A stretch of 64,000 nucleotides of DNA from Marinobacter lutaoensis (GCF_001981305.1 NZ_MSCW01000002.1:62001-126000); one strand, 5' to 3'. Positions 17,787 through 27,913 are shown, numbered from the stretch's first letter. Numbers and translations are program-made. The notes: generated by a model not told the origin, from the letters alone.

Positions 17787-19874
17787 TCAGGGCCGCTCGC
17801 CGCCCGCCCCGGCTTCCGCCAGCCGTCGGTTCAGGCCATCGGCCGGGCGCCAGTGCGCCTCGCCGGTCTGGTCATGGAAGTCGAGCAAACGGGCCTGGAT
17901 GGTGGCCAGCCCTTCCCGCTCGGCCCAGTACATCAGCCCGCCCTTGTGGGCGGGGAAGCCGTAACCGCAGTTCCAGATCACATCAATGTCGACCGGCCGC
18001 CTGGCGATGCCCTCATCCAGGATGCGAAAAGCCTCGTTGACCATCACGTACAGGCAGCGCTGCCGGATCTCCTCGTCACTCACCGCCCGAACCGTCACCC
18101 CCTGTTCGGCCCGGAATCGCTCGATCAGGCGCAGGACCTCCACGTCTTCCTTGGGGGTCCGGTCTCCCGGCTCGTAGCGGTAGACCCCGGCACCGGTTTT
18201 CTGGCCCAGGCGCCCCTGCTCCACCAACAGGTCCAGCCAGGTCCGGGGTACCGTATCGCCGGCCCGGCGCCGTTCCTCCCGGGCCCGGTAACCGACATCC
18301 AGGCCGGCCAGGTCCGACATGGCGAACTGCCCCATCGGGAAACCGAACGCCGTCAGCACCCGGTCGACCCGGGCCGGCGTGGCCCCGTCGGTGACCAGGG
18401 CCAGAGCCTCGGCGAGCCGCCGGTAGAGAATGCGATTGCCAACGAACCCGTAACCATTGCCCACCAGCACGCCCACCTTGCCCAGGCGCCGGGCCAGCGA
18501 CATGGCGGTCGCCTGGGTGGCGGCGCCGGTGGCCGCGCCCTCGACCACTTCCAGCAAGCGCATCACATTGGCAGGGCTGAAGAAGTGCATGCCGATGACA
18601 TCCGCCGGCCGGTCGGTCGCGTCGGCGATGCGGTCGATATCCAGGGTCGAGGTGTTGGTCGCCAGCACCGTGCCGGGGCGGCACACCCGATCCAGCTCGG
18701 CGAAAATCTCCCGTTTGATGCCCAGGTTCTCGACGGCGGCTTCCACTACCAGATCCACCGTCGCCAGCGCACCGTAGTCCCGGGTCGAGGACAGCCGCCG
18801 CTGGCGGGTCCGGGCTTCGTCCTCGGTCAGCCGGCCCCTGGCGACCGCCCGCGCATAATGCTGGCCGATGGCTCCCAGGCCCTGCTTCAGCGCCTCCGGA
18901 TTCACGTCGAACAGACACACCGGCAGACCGGCGTCCAAAAAGCTGATGGCGATGCCCCGGCCCATGGTGCCAGCACCAAGCACCGCGACCGAGGCCACCG
19001 GCCGGGCCAGCCGGTCATCAAGGCCCGGGACCTTGAAGGCTTGCCGCTCGGCGAAGAAGGCGTGAACCAGCCCCCGGTGTTCGTCGGAACCCTTGCACGC
19101 CAGAAACAGCTGACGTTCCGTCTTCAGCCCCTCGGCAAAGGGTAAGGTCAGCGAGGCCCTCAGGGCCTCCAGGCATTTCAGGGGCGCCTGTCGGCCCCGG
19201 GCGGAACGGGCCAGGGCAATGGCCGCCTGGTCCAGTCCGTCCCGGGCTTGGTCGGCGTCCGGAACCGGGCGGTCGCTGGCCCTTGGCGGCGGCCCATCGC
19301 GCCCCTCCAGGGTACGGGCGAAGGCTTGCCCGGCTTCAAGCAGGGGCTCGTGGACCAGGCCATGCACCAGCCCGCAGGCCAGGGCCCGCTGGGCGTCGAT
19401 GCGCCGGCCCCGGGCCACCATATCGATGGCCAGGGGCATGCCGACCAGACGTGGCAGCCGCTGGGTGCCTCCGGCGCCGGGCACCAGGCCGAGGGTCACC
19501 TCGGGCAGCCCCAGCTCGGTGTCGGGGGTCGCCAGGCGGTAGTGGCACGCCAGCGCAATCTCCAGGCCCCCACCCAGGGCCGTGCCGTGCATCAGGGCGA
19601 TCACCGGCTTGCGGCTGGCCTCGATCACGGCGGTCACATCGGGCAGGGAGGGCCCCTGCGGCAGCTGCGACAGCTCGCGGAGGTCGGCGCCGGCTATGAA
19701 GGTTCGGCCCGCACACATCAGGCCGATGGCCGTGACCTGGGCGTCCACGAGCGCCTGGGCCAGGGCATCCAGCAGACCCTGGCGCACCGACTGGTTCAGC
19801 GCGTTCACCGGTGGATGGTCGATGCGGATGACGGCGAAGCGACCGTGACGTTCATAGACAACCGGATGAGCCAA
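17787..19874 (-). CDS. Bifunctional enoyl-CoA hydratase / 3-hydroxyacyl-CoA dehydrogenase (FadB/FadJ-like)
   Basis: This is a beta-oxidation fusion enzyme of about 695 residues. The N-terminal crotonase domain has the oxyanion-hole motif [11 protein letters not shown] and the two catalytic Glu in GGGLEIAL and GLPEVTLG. The C-terminal dehydrogenase has the NAD motif GAGTMGRG and the catalytic His in [11 protein letters not shown], followed by two 3HCDH_C repeats. It hydrates enoyl-CoA and oxidises the product to 3-ketoacyl-CoA. I prefer the TTG at 19874, which has AAGGGGG upstream; a TTG at 19922 would overlap the region just after the MmgE stop. No thiolase partner (FadA) is adjacent. It is the last gene of the TAXI-TRAP operon. 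Confidence 0.92.
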   Translation of the reverse strand: MAHPVVYERHGRFAVIRIDHPPVNALNQSVRQGLLDALAQALVDAQVTAIGLMCAGRTFIAGADLRELSQLPQGPSLPDVTAVIEASRKPVIALMHGTALGGGLEIALACHYRLATPDTELGLPEVTLGLVPGAGGTQRLPRLVGMPLAIDMVARGRRIDAQRALACGLVHGLVHEPLLEAGQAFARTLEGRDGPPPRASDRPVPDADQARDGLDQAAIALARSARGRQAPLKCLEALRASLTLPFAEGLKTERQLFLACKGSDEHRGLVHAFFAERQAFKVPGLDDRLARPVASVAVLGAGTMGRGIAISFLDAGLPVCLFDVNPEALKQGLGAIGQHYARAVARGRLTEDEARTRQRRLSSTRDYGALATVDLVVEAAVENLGIKREIFAELDRVCRPGTVLATNTSTLDIDRIADATDRPADVIGMHFFSPANVMRLLEVVEGAATGAATQATAMSLARRLGKVGVLVGNGYGFVGNRILYRRLAEALALVTDGATPARVDRVLTAFGFPMGQFAMSDLAGLDVGYRAREERRRAGDTVPRTWLDLLVEQGRLGQKTGAGVYRYEPGDRTPKEDVEVLRLIERFRAEQGVTVRAVSDEEIRQRCLYVMVNEAFRILDEGIARRPVDIDVIWNCGYGFPAHKGGLMYWAEREGLATIQARLLDFHDQTGEAHWRPADGLNRRLAEAGAGGERP

Positions 19875-19922
19875 CGGAGTGCCCCCTTGTGTTGCGTTGA
19901 AAAACTGGGCGGTGCCGGCCAA

Positions 19923-21290
19923 TCAGCCGGCTTGGCGCAGTGTGTGGATCAGGTCGAACAGCTGCAGGTGCTCCAGGTTCATCACCTGTTCCCACAGGGC
20001 CTCGGCGCAGGGACGCCCCGTTACCGGCGTCGCCAGTTCATAGAACTTGTCCCGCAGTTCGGCGTCCGTCAGCGGCTCCTCCGGGTCACCGTGGCGGTAA
20101 CGCTGCAGGTGTTCGGCCACCTGCCCGCCCCGATAGGTGATGCGCACCAAGGCCCCCCGCTTCCGTGGGTAGTCCCGGTCCAGCGCCTCGTTCACCATCA
20201 GGCTGATTCGATTCATGACCGACCGGATGGCCGGGTCGGCCAGGCGCTCTTCGGTAAACGCGTTCAGGCGCACCCGGCCGTGCACCAGCGCCGTCGCCAC
20301 CGTGAAGAAGACGCTGAAACGGGCATCGAACGACGTCTTCACGTCACTGCGGCCGACCACCTGCACCGCGGTCCGGTAGGTTTCGATCTCCACGTGTTCC
20401 ACCTCCTTCCAGGTGAAACCGTGCGCTTTCATCAGCGCCAGGGCGCCGTCGATGGCCGCGAAGGTATGGCCGCAGCAGCCGTGGTTCTTCAGGGTCACCG
20501 ATTCGATGTTGAAGGTCTCGCCGATGCCGTTCAGGGCCCGGGGCCAGTCGATGTCGGCCTCGGCCATGGCCGCGCCAAACCCCGCCGGCCCGTCCAGGAT
20601 GCGGGCGGCACCGGTAAAGCCGTTGCTCGCCAGCAGGGCCGCGGTCACCCCGGCCTCGGCGGCCCGGCCAGCGTGCAGCGGCTTGCTCATGGCGTCCGCC
20701 TGGAACGCTTCCCGCAAACCGGCGGCGAAGGTACCGGCGGTGGCCAGGGCATGGGCGAAGGCCTCGGGGGACAGTTTCAGCAGGCTGGCGGCCGCAGCGG
20801 CGGCGCCGAAGCAGCCCACCGTGCCGGTGGTGTGCCAGTGGCGGTAGTGTGCCGGCTGTACCGCCGCCCCGATGCGGGTGGAGATCTCGTAGCCGTTGAT
20901 GACGGCGCGGATCAGGTCGAGGCCGCTGGCGCCCCGGGGCTCGCCCACTGCCAGGGCGGCCGCGATCACCGGGCTGCCGGGGTGGTAGATCGCGTCGCGG
21001 AAAATGTCGTCAAACTCCACCACGTGGGATGCGGTGCCGTTGATCAGCGCGGCGGTGCGGGAGGATCCCCGGCGGTCATCGCCAACCACGGTGGCGCCGT
21101 CACGATCGTGGTCGTGCAGCTCGTCGCACAGGGCGTTCTTCAGCGAGGCCACCAGGGGCGTGGCGGAACCGGGCAGGGTGGCCGCCAGCCAGTCCAGGAT
21201 CACCCGCTTGGTCTCGTGCAGGGTGCGGGGTGCGACCGCGCCCCGGGCGATCTCACAGGCTTTTTCAGAGACATCGAGCAGAAGTGGCAT
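19923..21290 (-). CDS. MmgE/PrpD family protein
   Basis: This 455-residue member of the MmgE/PrpD (2-methylcitrate dehydratase/iminodisuccinate epimerase-like) superfamily shows DWLAATLPGS, a NGTASHVVEFDD motif, the HPGSPVIAAALA segment and KNHGCCGHTFAAIDG. The substrate is not predictable: characterised relatives dehydrate 2-methylcitrate or act on other hydroxy acids, and many are uncharacterised. No prpB or prpC lies beside it, so a methylcitrate-cycle role is unlikely here. It sits between a TRAP permease gene and a beta-oxidation gene on the same strand, which suggests it processes the imported acid. Confidence 0.88.
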   Translation of the reverse strand: MPLLLDVSEKACEIARGAVAPRTLHETKRVILDWLAATLPGSATPLVASLKNALCDELHDHDRDGATVVGDDRRGSSRTAALINGTASHVVEFDDIFRDAIYHPGSPVIAAALAVGEPRGASGLDLIRAVINGYEISTRIGAAVQPAHYRHWHTTGTVGCFGAAAAAASLLKLSPEAFAHALATAGTFAAGLREAFQADAMSKPLHAGRAAEAGVTAALLASNGFTGAARILDGPAGFGAAMAEADIDWPRALNGIGETFNIESVTLKNHGCCGHTFAAIDGALALMKAHGFTWKEVEHVEIETYRTAVQVVGRSDVKTSFDARFSVFFTVATALVHGRVRLNAFTEERLADPAIRSVMNRISLMVNEALDRDYPRKRGALVRITYRGGQVAEHLQRYRHGDPEEPLTDAELRDKFYELATPVTGRPCAEALWEQVMNLEHLQLFDLIHTLRQAG

Positions 21291-21335
21291 CGTAGGCTCC
21301 TCGGCATCAGTGCATGGGGGACAACAGGACGGCGC

Positions 21336-23198
21336 TCATGCGCACTCCTGCATCGAACGGGTCAATTTGCGCCGGCGCGTGGTGACGATGACCTGCACCA
21401 GCACTAGGCCGATGATGGCCATGCCGATGACATCGGTCAGCACGCCCGGAATCACCAGGGTCAGCGCGCCGATGGCAATCAGCCCCCGCTGCCAGGGATT
21501 CAGGTCGGCGAGGAACCAGCCCACGGTGACGGTCGCGAACGCCACGATGCCCAGCGCCGAGGTGGCGAACGTGTGCAGGATTGAGGTCAGATCCCCTTCC
21601 AGCAGCAGCCCCGGGCCGTAGACGAACAGGAACGGAATCAGGAACGCCGGCATCGAATAGAGGAAGGCCGTCATCCCGGTCTTCATGGGTTTGCTGCCGG
21701 AGATCCCGGCGGCGGTGTAGGCCGCCAACGACACCGGCGGCGTGATCGGCGCGAAGGACGCAAAGTAGAACACGAACAGGTGGGCCGCCAGGGCGCTGAC
21801 TCCCAGCTCCAGCAGCGCCGGTACCGACAGCACCGAGAACACGATGTAGGCCGGCGTCGGCGGCAGTCCCATTCCGATCACCAGCGTACCGAGCATGACC
21901 AGTCCCAGGCTGACCAACAGCGAGTTCTCGCCCAGGCTCAGCAGCACCCCGGACAGTTTCAGGCCAACCCCCGTCAGGGTGATGATGCCGACCACCAGAC
22001 CGGCCGCGGCGCAGGCTACCGACACCAGCAGCATGCGTTTGGCCGACACTTCCAGGATCTCGATGATGTCACGCCAGCCCAGGCGCTGAGCCGGATTGAG
22101 CAGGCCCACCACGATCGAGGCGGCAATCGAATAAAGGGCGGCGCGGGTCACCGACACCTTGGCGAAGACCAGGAAGTACACCAACACCGCCAGGGGAATC
22201 AGCAGGATCAGGCTGCGTTTCAGGGTCGCCCGGATGTCAGGCAGCTCGTCCTTGCTCATCCCCCGCAGCCGGCGCTTGGCCGCCTCGAAATCCACCACGA
22301 AGAAGATCGACAGGAAATACAGCAGGGCCGGCAGGATCGCGGCGATGACAATGTCCGAATAGGCGATGCCGGCCATTTCCGACATCACAAACGCCCCCAC
22401 CCCCATCACCGGCGGCAGTACCGAGCCGCCGCAGGACGCCACCGACTCGATGGCGCCGGAGACGTGGGGCTGGTAACCCACCCGTTTCATCAGGGGAATG
22501 GTGAAGATGCCGGTGGTGGTCACGTTCGCCACCGGGCTGCCGTTGATCGACCCGGTCAAGGCGGAGGCGAACACCGCCACCTTGGCCGGACCGCCCCGGC
22601 GCCGGCCGCCGATCGCGGTGGCCAAGTCGATGAAAATCTGGCTGCCGCCGGTCTTTTCCAGGAAGGTCCCAAAGATGATGAAGATGGCCACGAAGGTGGC
22701 GGCGGCGGCCGCGGCCGGGCCGAAGATCCCCTCGGTGGTCAGGTACATGGTGGTAATGATGCGGTCGAGGCTGTAGCCGCCATGGCCGAAGGTGCCCGGC
22801 ACCACATAGCCGAAGAAGCCGTACCCCAGGAATACCGCGGCGATGATCGTCAGCGGCCAGCCCACCACCCGCCGGCAGGCCTCCAGCAGCACCACGATGA
22901 AGACCGACCCGAACAGACGGTCCCAGACGGTGAGATAGCCGATCCGCTGGTTGATGGTCTGGTAGGCTTCGTACAGATAGATGCCCGACACAAGAATCAG
23001 GGCAAACAGGACGATGTCCAGCACGCGGCCGAAACGCCCGCCCCGCTGGGCGGGATGGGCCAGGAAAATCAACGCGACGATCAGGGTCACGTGAATGCCC
23101 CGCTGCAGCACCGGTGTCAGGCTACCGAATATGCCGGTATACAGGCTGAAACCGGAAACGAGCATGGCAAAGACGAAAATGGTGGAGCGCCGTACCAT
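21336..23198 (-). CDS. TRAP transporter fused permease, TAXI type (DctQ-DctM fusion)
   Basis: This 620-residue membrane protein joins the small (4-helix) and large (12-helix) TRAP subunits, as in most TAXI-TRAP systems. The large-subunit part carries LTGSINGSPVANVTTTGIFTIP, SCGGSVLPPVMGVGAFVMSE and MGLPPTPAYIV, all diagnostic. It couples import of the ligand delivered by the TAXI binding protein to the sodium or proton gradient. The binding-protein gene is directly upstream, with a stem-loop between them. Confidence 0.93.
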   Translation of the reverse strand: MVRRSTIFVFAMLVSGFSLYTGIFGSLTPVLQRGIHVTLIVALIFLAHPAQRGGRFGRVLDIVLFALILVSGIYLYEAYQTINQRIGYLTVWDRLFGSVFIVVLLEACRRVVGWPLTIIAAVFLGYGFFGYVVPGTFGHGGYSLDRIITTMYLTTEGIFGPAAAAAATFVAIFIIFGTFLEKTGGSQIFIDLATAIGGRRRGGPAKVAVFASALTGSINGSPVANVTTTGIFTIPLMKRVGYQPHVSGAIESVASCGGSVLPPVMGVGAFVMSEMAGIAYSDIVIAAILPALLYFLSIFFVVDFEAAKRRLRGMSKDELPDIRATLKRSLILLIPLAVLVYFLVFAKVSVTRAALYSIAASIVVGLLNPAQRLGWRDIIEILEVSAKRMLLVSVACAAAGLVVGIITLTGVGLKLSGVLLSLGENSLLVSLGLVMLGTLVIGMGLPPTPAYIVFSVLSVPALLELGVSALAAHLFVFYFASFAPITPPVSLAAYTAAGISGSKPMKTGMTAFLYSMPAFLIPFLFVYGPGLLLEGDLTSILHTFATSALGIVAFATVTVGWFLADLNPWQRGLIAIGALTLVIPGVLTDVIGMAIIGLVLVQVIVTTRRRKLTRSMQECA

Positions 23199-23221
23199 AG
23201 GTCACCTCGGCAAACGGAAGC

Positions 23222-23243
23222 GCCCCCGCCCAGTGGCGGGAGC
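23222..23243 (-). other. Intercistronic stem-loop between TAXI binding-protein and permease genes
   Basis: GCTCCCGCC and GGCGGGGGC on the minus strand (23235-23243 with 23222-23230) form a 9-bp stem with a 4-base loop. There is no T tract, so it more likely stabilises the upstream mRNA end than terminates. Confidence 0.6.
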
Positions 23244-23258
23244 GGGAGAGATTGGCCG

Positions 23259-24227
23259 CTATTTCGGGAGCAGGCCCATGTCCTGGTAGCAGCGCTTGGC
23301 GCCGGGGTGCAGCGGCAGAATGCCTTTCGGGTATTCCGACACCGGTGTCGACTTGAGCGCCGAGTGGCTGTTTTTGAACCGGTCCAGGTTCCGGTCGAAC
23401 AGCGCCATGCACATCTCATAGACCTCGTTCTCGTCCATGTCCTCGCGCACGGCCAGGTAGGTGGAGGTGCTGATGGTCTGCACATCCTCGTCAACCCCTT
23501 GGTAGGTGCCGGCCGGGATCACGAACGGCTCCAGGTAGGACGCCGCATCCACCATCCGCTTGAGGTTCTTCTCGCCGATGCTGGCCAGGACGATGTCGTG
23601 GGTGGCCGCGATTTCCTGCACGTTGCCGGAGGGCATGCCCACGGAGATGACCACGGCATCCACGTTGCCGTCCACCAGGGCGTCGGAGCCTTCCCGGAAG
23701 TTCAGGTAACGGGGCTCCAGGTTCTTGCCGTAAATCAGGCCCGCCCCTTCCAGGACCACCTTGGCCTTGCTGCCGGTCCCGGAGCCGGGCGCGCCCACCG
23801 CCACCGTCTTGCCGTCCAGATCGGCCACGGTGTGAATGCCGCTGCCTTTGAGCGCAACCACGTGCAGGGGCATGCTGTAGATCTTGGCGATGGGCGCCAG
23901 GGGAATGTGAGGCCGGCCCTCGAAGGGCCCGGTGCCATGAGTGGCGTTCCACAGGGTGTCCCCCCCGAAGAAGCCGATGTCGCTCTCGCCCGAACCGATC
24001 AGGCGGGCGTTTTCCACGGAGCCGCCGGTGGCCTCCGCGGTGAAGTTGTAGCCCTCCATCTCATCGTTGAGGATGGACGCGATCACGCCGCCGATCGGAT
24101 AAAAGGCGCCGGTGGTCGAGGCGGTGGCGATTTTGCGGTATTCGTCGGCCTGGGCGACCGAGCCGAGGGTGAGTGCGGCGGAAAGGCCCACGAACGCAAC
24201 AGACTTCAGAAACGTTCTTATTTTCAT
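23259..24227 (-). CDS. TRAP transporter periplasmic binding protein, TAXI family
   Basis: This 322-residue solute-binding protein has a Sec signal peptide ending near AQADEY. TAXI-family hallmarks are YRKIATASTTGAFYPIGG, the EATGGSVENARLIGSGE stretch and KTVAVGAPGSGT. TAXI proteins bind small carboxylic acids such as glutamate or 2-oxoglutarate in the few known cases; the ligand here is unknown. It is the first gene of the operon and reads away from the acyl-CoA dehydrogenase gene across a 428-base intergenic region. Confidence 0.93.
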   Translation of the reverse strand: MKIRTFLKSVAFVGLSAALTLGSVAQADEYRKIATASTTGAFYPIGGVIASILNDEMEGYNFTAEATGGSVENARLIGSGESDIGFFGGDTLWNATHGTGPFEGRPHIPLAPIAKIYSMPLHVVALKGSGIHTVADLDGKTVAVGAPGSGTGSKAKVVLEGAGLIYGKNLEPRYLNFREGSDALVDGNVDAVVISVGMPSGNVQEIAATHDIVLASIGEKNLKRMVDAASYLEPFVIPAGTYQGVDEDVQTISTSTYLAVREDMDENEVYEMCMALFDRNLDRFKNSHSALKSTPVSEYPKGILPLHPGAKRCYQDMGLLPK

Positions 24228-24655
24228 GGCAAACCTCTTGGTTGTTCTATTGTTGTGAGTTGCAAGGGTGTTCTGCGGTGGTCTGGATCATCGATTGGCC
24301 GCCCCGCAGACCGACGGGGCTTGGTGAACTTATGAACCGCAGACTAGCCAGTTCTCGGGGCCTTGAGTACAGACGATTTCGAATGCGGGCATGAGCAATC
24401 GTAATGCCGGGGGGCCTCCGCCACCGGGACGGGGTGCGGCCCTCGGCCGGCCGGGTGCGGAAAATCCCGAGTGCCGTAAGGGGGTTATACCACAGGCGAC
24501 CGTCGCCGAAGGTTACAGGCCGGCGCCCGGTCCCGCGCCCGCATGCCAATAAGTCATGGCCGACTTAACTTATGCGAAGTTGCCGCCCATGGGGATCGGA
24601 GCGAATCTAGGGTCATGCACCTTTCCCAACCAACAAACACAAGTCAGGCGACAAC
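24228..24655. other. Intergenic control region between two divergent catabolic operons
   Basis: These 428 bases separate the TAXI-TRAP operon from the acyl-CoA dehydrogenase operon. I see no convincing gene. Two adjoining inverted repeats near the right side (24550-24567 and 24567-24581) are candidate operators. The middle, about 24400-24540, is GC-rich and holds nothing I can identify. Confidence 0.6.
24550..24581. promoter_or_regulatory. Two adjoining inverted repeats, candidate operator
   Basis: TAAGTC-ATGGCC-GACTTA (24550-24567) is directly followed by AACTT-ATGCG-AAGTT (24567-24581). Both are perfect repeats with short spacers, about 75-105 bases before the acyl-CoA dehydrogenase start. 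No regulator gene is next to this module, so the factor would be encoded elsewhere. Confidence 0.4.
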
Positions 24656-25804
24656 ATGAATTTCGAGTTGACCCCAGAACAACGAGCCTTTTCCGACAGT
24701 GTCCGCCGTTTCGGCCAGGCCCATCTCGCCAGTGGTGCCCTGGAGCGCGCCCACGCCCGGGGCTACCCCTGGGAGGTCGCGCGCATGCTGGCGGAACAGG
24801 GCCTGATCGGAATCCTGGTCAAGGAAGAGGACGGCGGCATTGGCGGCACCCTGATGGACGCGGTCATCGCCATCCAGGAACTGGCCTATTCCTGCCCCAA
24901 AAGCGCGGATATCGTCCAGGCCGGCAACTTCGGCGCCATCCGCACCTTTGCCGAATACGCCTCACCCGAGCTGAAGGCACGCTACCTGCCCGACCTGCTG
25001 GCCGGCCGGACCCTGCTGGGGCTGGGCATGAGCGAGCCGGAAGCCGGCTCCGCGGCCACCGAGCTGAAGACCACCGCGACCCGGGACGGCGACCACTACC
25101 TGATCAACGGCACCAAGGTGTTCTCGACCCACAGCGCCGATGCCACCGCCTATCTGGTTTACGTCCGCTTCGGGCCCGGCCTCAACGGCATTGGCTCGGT
25201 GATCGTCGATCGGGACGCCCCGGGCCTGCAGGTGGGGCAGCCGTCCACCTTCATGAGCGGCGAGGAATGGTGTCAGCTCTATTTCGACAACTGCCGGATT
25301 CCCAAGTCCAACGTGCTGCTGGGGCCTGGCGGTTTCAAGAAGCAGATCACCGGCTTCAACGTCGAACGCATCGGCAATGCCTCCCGCGCCCTGGCGCTGG
25401 GGCGCTACGCCTTCAATGTCGCCCGCGAACACTGCCTGACGCGAACCCAGTTCGGCCGGCCGCTTTGCGAGTTCCAGGGGTTGCAGTGGAAATTCGCCGA
25501 GATGGCGCTGCAACTGGAGTCGGCCCAGCTGCTGCTGTACAAGGCCGCGGTCAACGGCGAGAACGGGCTGCCCAGTGCCTTCGACACGGCCATCGCCAAG
25601 CTGGCCTGCAACCAGGCCGGTTTCCAGGTCGCCAACGAGGCGATGCAGGCCATGGGCGCCTACGGTTTCTCGACCGAGTCCCTGGTCGAGTACTGCGTCA
25701 AGCGGACCCGGGGCTGGATGATCGCCGGCGGTTCCCTGGAAATTCTCAAGAACCGCATCGCCGAATCGGTGTTCGAACGCCGCTTCAGCCAACGCGCCAA
25801 CTGA
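24656..25804 (+). CDS. Acyl-CoA dehydrogenase family protein
   Basis: This is a 382-residue FAD-dependent acyl-CoA dehydrogenase. The N-terminal helical domain (MNFELTPEQRAFSDSVRRFG), the middle beta domain (GLGMSEPEAGSAATELKTTA, TKVFSTHSADA) and the C-terminal domain (TRTQFGRPLCEFQGLQWKFAEM, MGAYGFSTES, GGSLEILKNRIAE) are all complete. It introduces an alpha,beta double bond in an acyl-CoA. The exact chain length or branch preference is not readable. It is followed after 18 bases by the ADP-forming acyl-CoA synthetase, which would supply its substrate. Confidence 0.93.
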   Translation: MNFELTPEQRAFSDSVRRFGQAHLASGALERAHARGYPWEVARMLAEQGLIGILVKEEDGGIGGTLMDAVIAIQELAYSCPKSADIVQAGNFGAIRTFAEYASPELKARYLPDLLAGRTLLGLGMSEPEAGSAATELKTTATRDGDHYLINGTKVFSTHSADATAYLVYVRFGPGLNGIGSVIVDRDAPGLQVGQPSTFMSGEEWCQLYFDNCRIPKSNVLLGPGGFKKQITGFNVERIGNASRALALGRYAFNVAREHCLTRTQFGRPLCEFQGLQWKFAEMALQLESAQLLLYKAAVNGENGLPSAFDTAIAKLACNQAGFQVANEAMQAMGAYGFSTESLVEYCVKRTRGWMIAGGSLEILKNRIAESVFERRFSQRAN

Positions 25805-25822
25805 TTGTCCAGGGGTTTCATC

Positions 25823-27913
25823 ATGGCACACGCAGTCACCGGCCGGGCCCTGGCCCGGGCCCTGCTCAATCCCGCCAGCGTGGCACTGGTGGGCATTTCC
25901 AATAACCTTGAGAAAACCGCCGCCCGGCCGCTCCAATTCCTGCGCCGGGCCGGCTTCGCCGGCAAGGTCTACAACGTCAACCCGACTCGGGAGGAAGTAC
26001 AGGGCGAAAAAGCCTACCCGTCCCTCGCCGCCCTGCCGGAGGTGCCGGATCACGCCTTCATCCTGACCAACACCGAGCAGGCGATGGCCGCCGTCGAGGC
26101 GTGCGGCCGCCTGGGGATCCCGGTGGCCACCGTCCTCGCCGGAGGGTTTTCCGAGCAGGGGGCCGCCGGCCTGGAGCGGGAAAACCGGCTCAAGGCCATC
26201 GCCCGACAAGCCGGCGTCCGCCTGCTGGGGCCCTCCAGCATCGGCCTGGTCAACGTCCACAGCCACCTGACCCTGACCGCCAACGCCGCCTTCGGCGAAC
26301 CCGGCCTGCCCAAGGGCGGCATCTTCTGCGCCTCCCACAGCGGCAGCCTGATCGGGGCCCTGACCTCCCGCGGCCGGGCCCGGGGGATCGGCTTCAACGC
26401 CCTGGTTTCGGTGGGCAGTGAATGTGACCTGTCCGTGGGAGAGATCTGCGAAGCCACCCTGGACGATCCCGCCATTACCGGCTACCTGCTGTTTCTGGAA
26501 ACCTCCCGCAACGCCCGGCACCTCCGCCGCTTCGCTCTCGCCGCGGCGGCCCGGGGCAAACCGGTGGTTGCCTACAAGCTGGGGCGATCGGAACTGGCGG
26601 CGGAGCTGGCGGTGTCCCACACCGGTGCCCTCGCCGGCGAGGACAGCGTCACCGACGCCCTGCTCAAGGATTGCGGCATCGCCCGCGTCGACACCTTCGA
26701 GGGCCTGCTGGAGTCTCTGCCCCTGCTGGCCCGCACCCCCTACCGCAAGGCCGGCGACCGGCCGCCCCGGGTCGGTGTGGTCACCACCACCGGCGGCGGC
26801 GCCGCCATGGCGGTGGACCAGCTCGGCATTCGCGGCATCGACGTGGTGCCGCCCTCCGACCAGACCCGGGAGCAGTTGCGCCAGGCAGGCATCGACGGCG
26901 GTTCCGGCCGCATCCTCGATCTCACCCTGGCCGGCACCCGCTACGATGTCATGAAGACGACCCTGGATATCCTGGGCCAGGCGCCTGAATTCGACCTGAT
27001 CCTGGCCACCGTCGGCTCCTCCGCACGCAACCACCCGCACCTGGCGGTCAAGCCGGTCAGCGACAGCATTCACCAGGCCAAGCCGCTGGCCTGTTTCATC
27101 GTACCGGAGGCTCCCGAGGCCCTGACCCTGCTGACCGAGGCCGGTGTTCCCAACTTCCGGACACCGGAATCCTGCGGCGACGTCATCGCCGCCGCCCTCA
27201 ACCGTCGGGCCCCGAATCCGGAACTCGCCGCAGACGTGACACCGATGCCGACGACGTACCGGGCCATCGACGAAGCCCAGGCCTACCACCTGTTCGCGGA
27301 AGTGGGCCTGACGCACGCCGATTTCACGGTGATCGACGTGGACGCCCCTCTGCCCGCCCTGTCCTTCGACTACCCAGTGGTGGCCAAGGTACTCAGCGCT
27401 CGGGTGTCCCACAAAACCGACGTCGGCGGCGTGGTTCTGCCCATCCATAACGACCAGGAGCTGAAACAGGCGATCCAGCGGATCCGGTACAACGTGGAAC
27501 GGAACCTGCCGGGGGAAACGGTCAAGCAGGTGCTGGTGCAGCGCCTGACCCGGCCGGTCGGCGAAGCGCTGGTCGGCATCCGGCGCGACCCCGAGGTGGG
27601 CCCGATCGTCATGGTCGCCGCCGGCGGCATCTACACCGAACTCTACAAAGACCGCAGCCTGCGCCTGGCGCCGGTGGATCTCGAGACCGCCCGGGAAATG
27701 ATTGGCGAGGTCACTGCCTTCCAGGCGCTGACCGGTTACCGGGGACGGCCCCGGGGCGATCTGGAGGCGCTGGCCGACGCCATCGTCAAGCTGTCACGAC
27801 TGGCGGTTTCCGACCGCTATGGCATCGTCGAGGCCGAGATCAATCCCTTGATGGTGCTGGAGCAGGGCCAGGGCGCCCTGGCCGTGGATGCGCTGGTCAC
27901 CGTCGGCACCTGA
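25823..27913 (+). CDS. ADP-forming acyl-CoA synthetase (acetate-CoA ligase family)
   Basis: This 696-residue ligase makes acyl-CoA from a carboxylic acid, ATP and CoA, releasing ADP. The domains in order are: CoA-binding (ALLNPASVALVGIS, YNVNPTREEVQGEKAYPSL), succinyl-CoA-ligase-like (GVRLLGPSSIGLVN, GIFCASHSGSLIGAL), a VSHTGALAGED motif with a conserved His, and a C-terminal ATP-grasp domain (FDYPVVAKVLSARVSHKTDVGGV ending in EAEINPLMV). The ATG at 25823 has CAGGGG before it and is preferred over TTG at 25805. With the neighbouring dehydrogenase, hydratase/dehydrogenase and TRAP importer it completes an import-activate-oxidise pathway. Confidence 0.92.
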   Translation: MAHAVTGRALARALLNPASVALVGISNNLEKTAARPLQFLRRAGFAGKVYNVNPTREEVQGEKAYPSLAALPEVPDHAFILTNTEQAMAAVEACGRLGIPVATVLAGGFSEQGAAGLERENRLKAIARQAGVRLLGPSSIGLVNVHSHLTLTANAAFGEPGLPKGGIFCASHSGSLIGALTSRGRARGIGFNALVSVGSECDLSVGEICEATLDDPAITGYLLFLETSRNARHLRRFALAAAARGKPVVAYKLGRSELAAELAVSHTGALAGEDSVTDALLKDCGIARVDTFEGLLESLPLLARTPYRKAGDRPPRVGVVTTTGGGAAMAVDQLGIRGIDVVPPSDQTREQLRQAGIDGGSGRILDLTLAGTRYDVMKTTLDILGQAPEFDLILATVGSSARNHPHLAVKPVSDSIHQAKPLACFIVPEAPEALTLLTEAGVPNFRTPESCGDVIAAALNRRAPNPELAADVTPMPTTYRAIDEAQAYHLFAEVGLTHADFTVIDVDAPLPALSFDYPVVAKVLSARVSHKTDVGGVVLPIHNDQELKQAIQRIRYNVERNLPGETVKQVLVQRLTRPVGEALVGIRRDPEVGPIVMVAAGGIYTELYKDRSLRLAPVDLETAREMIGEVTAFQALTGYRGRPRGDLEALADAIVKLSRLAVSDRYGIVEAEINPLMVLEQGQGALAVDALVTVGT

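Noticed and set aside
19923..21290. A methylcitrate cycle role for MmgE/PrpD
   Set aside because: No prpB, prpC or acnD neighbours; the gene sits in a TRAP/beta-oxidation operon instead.
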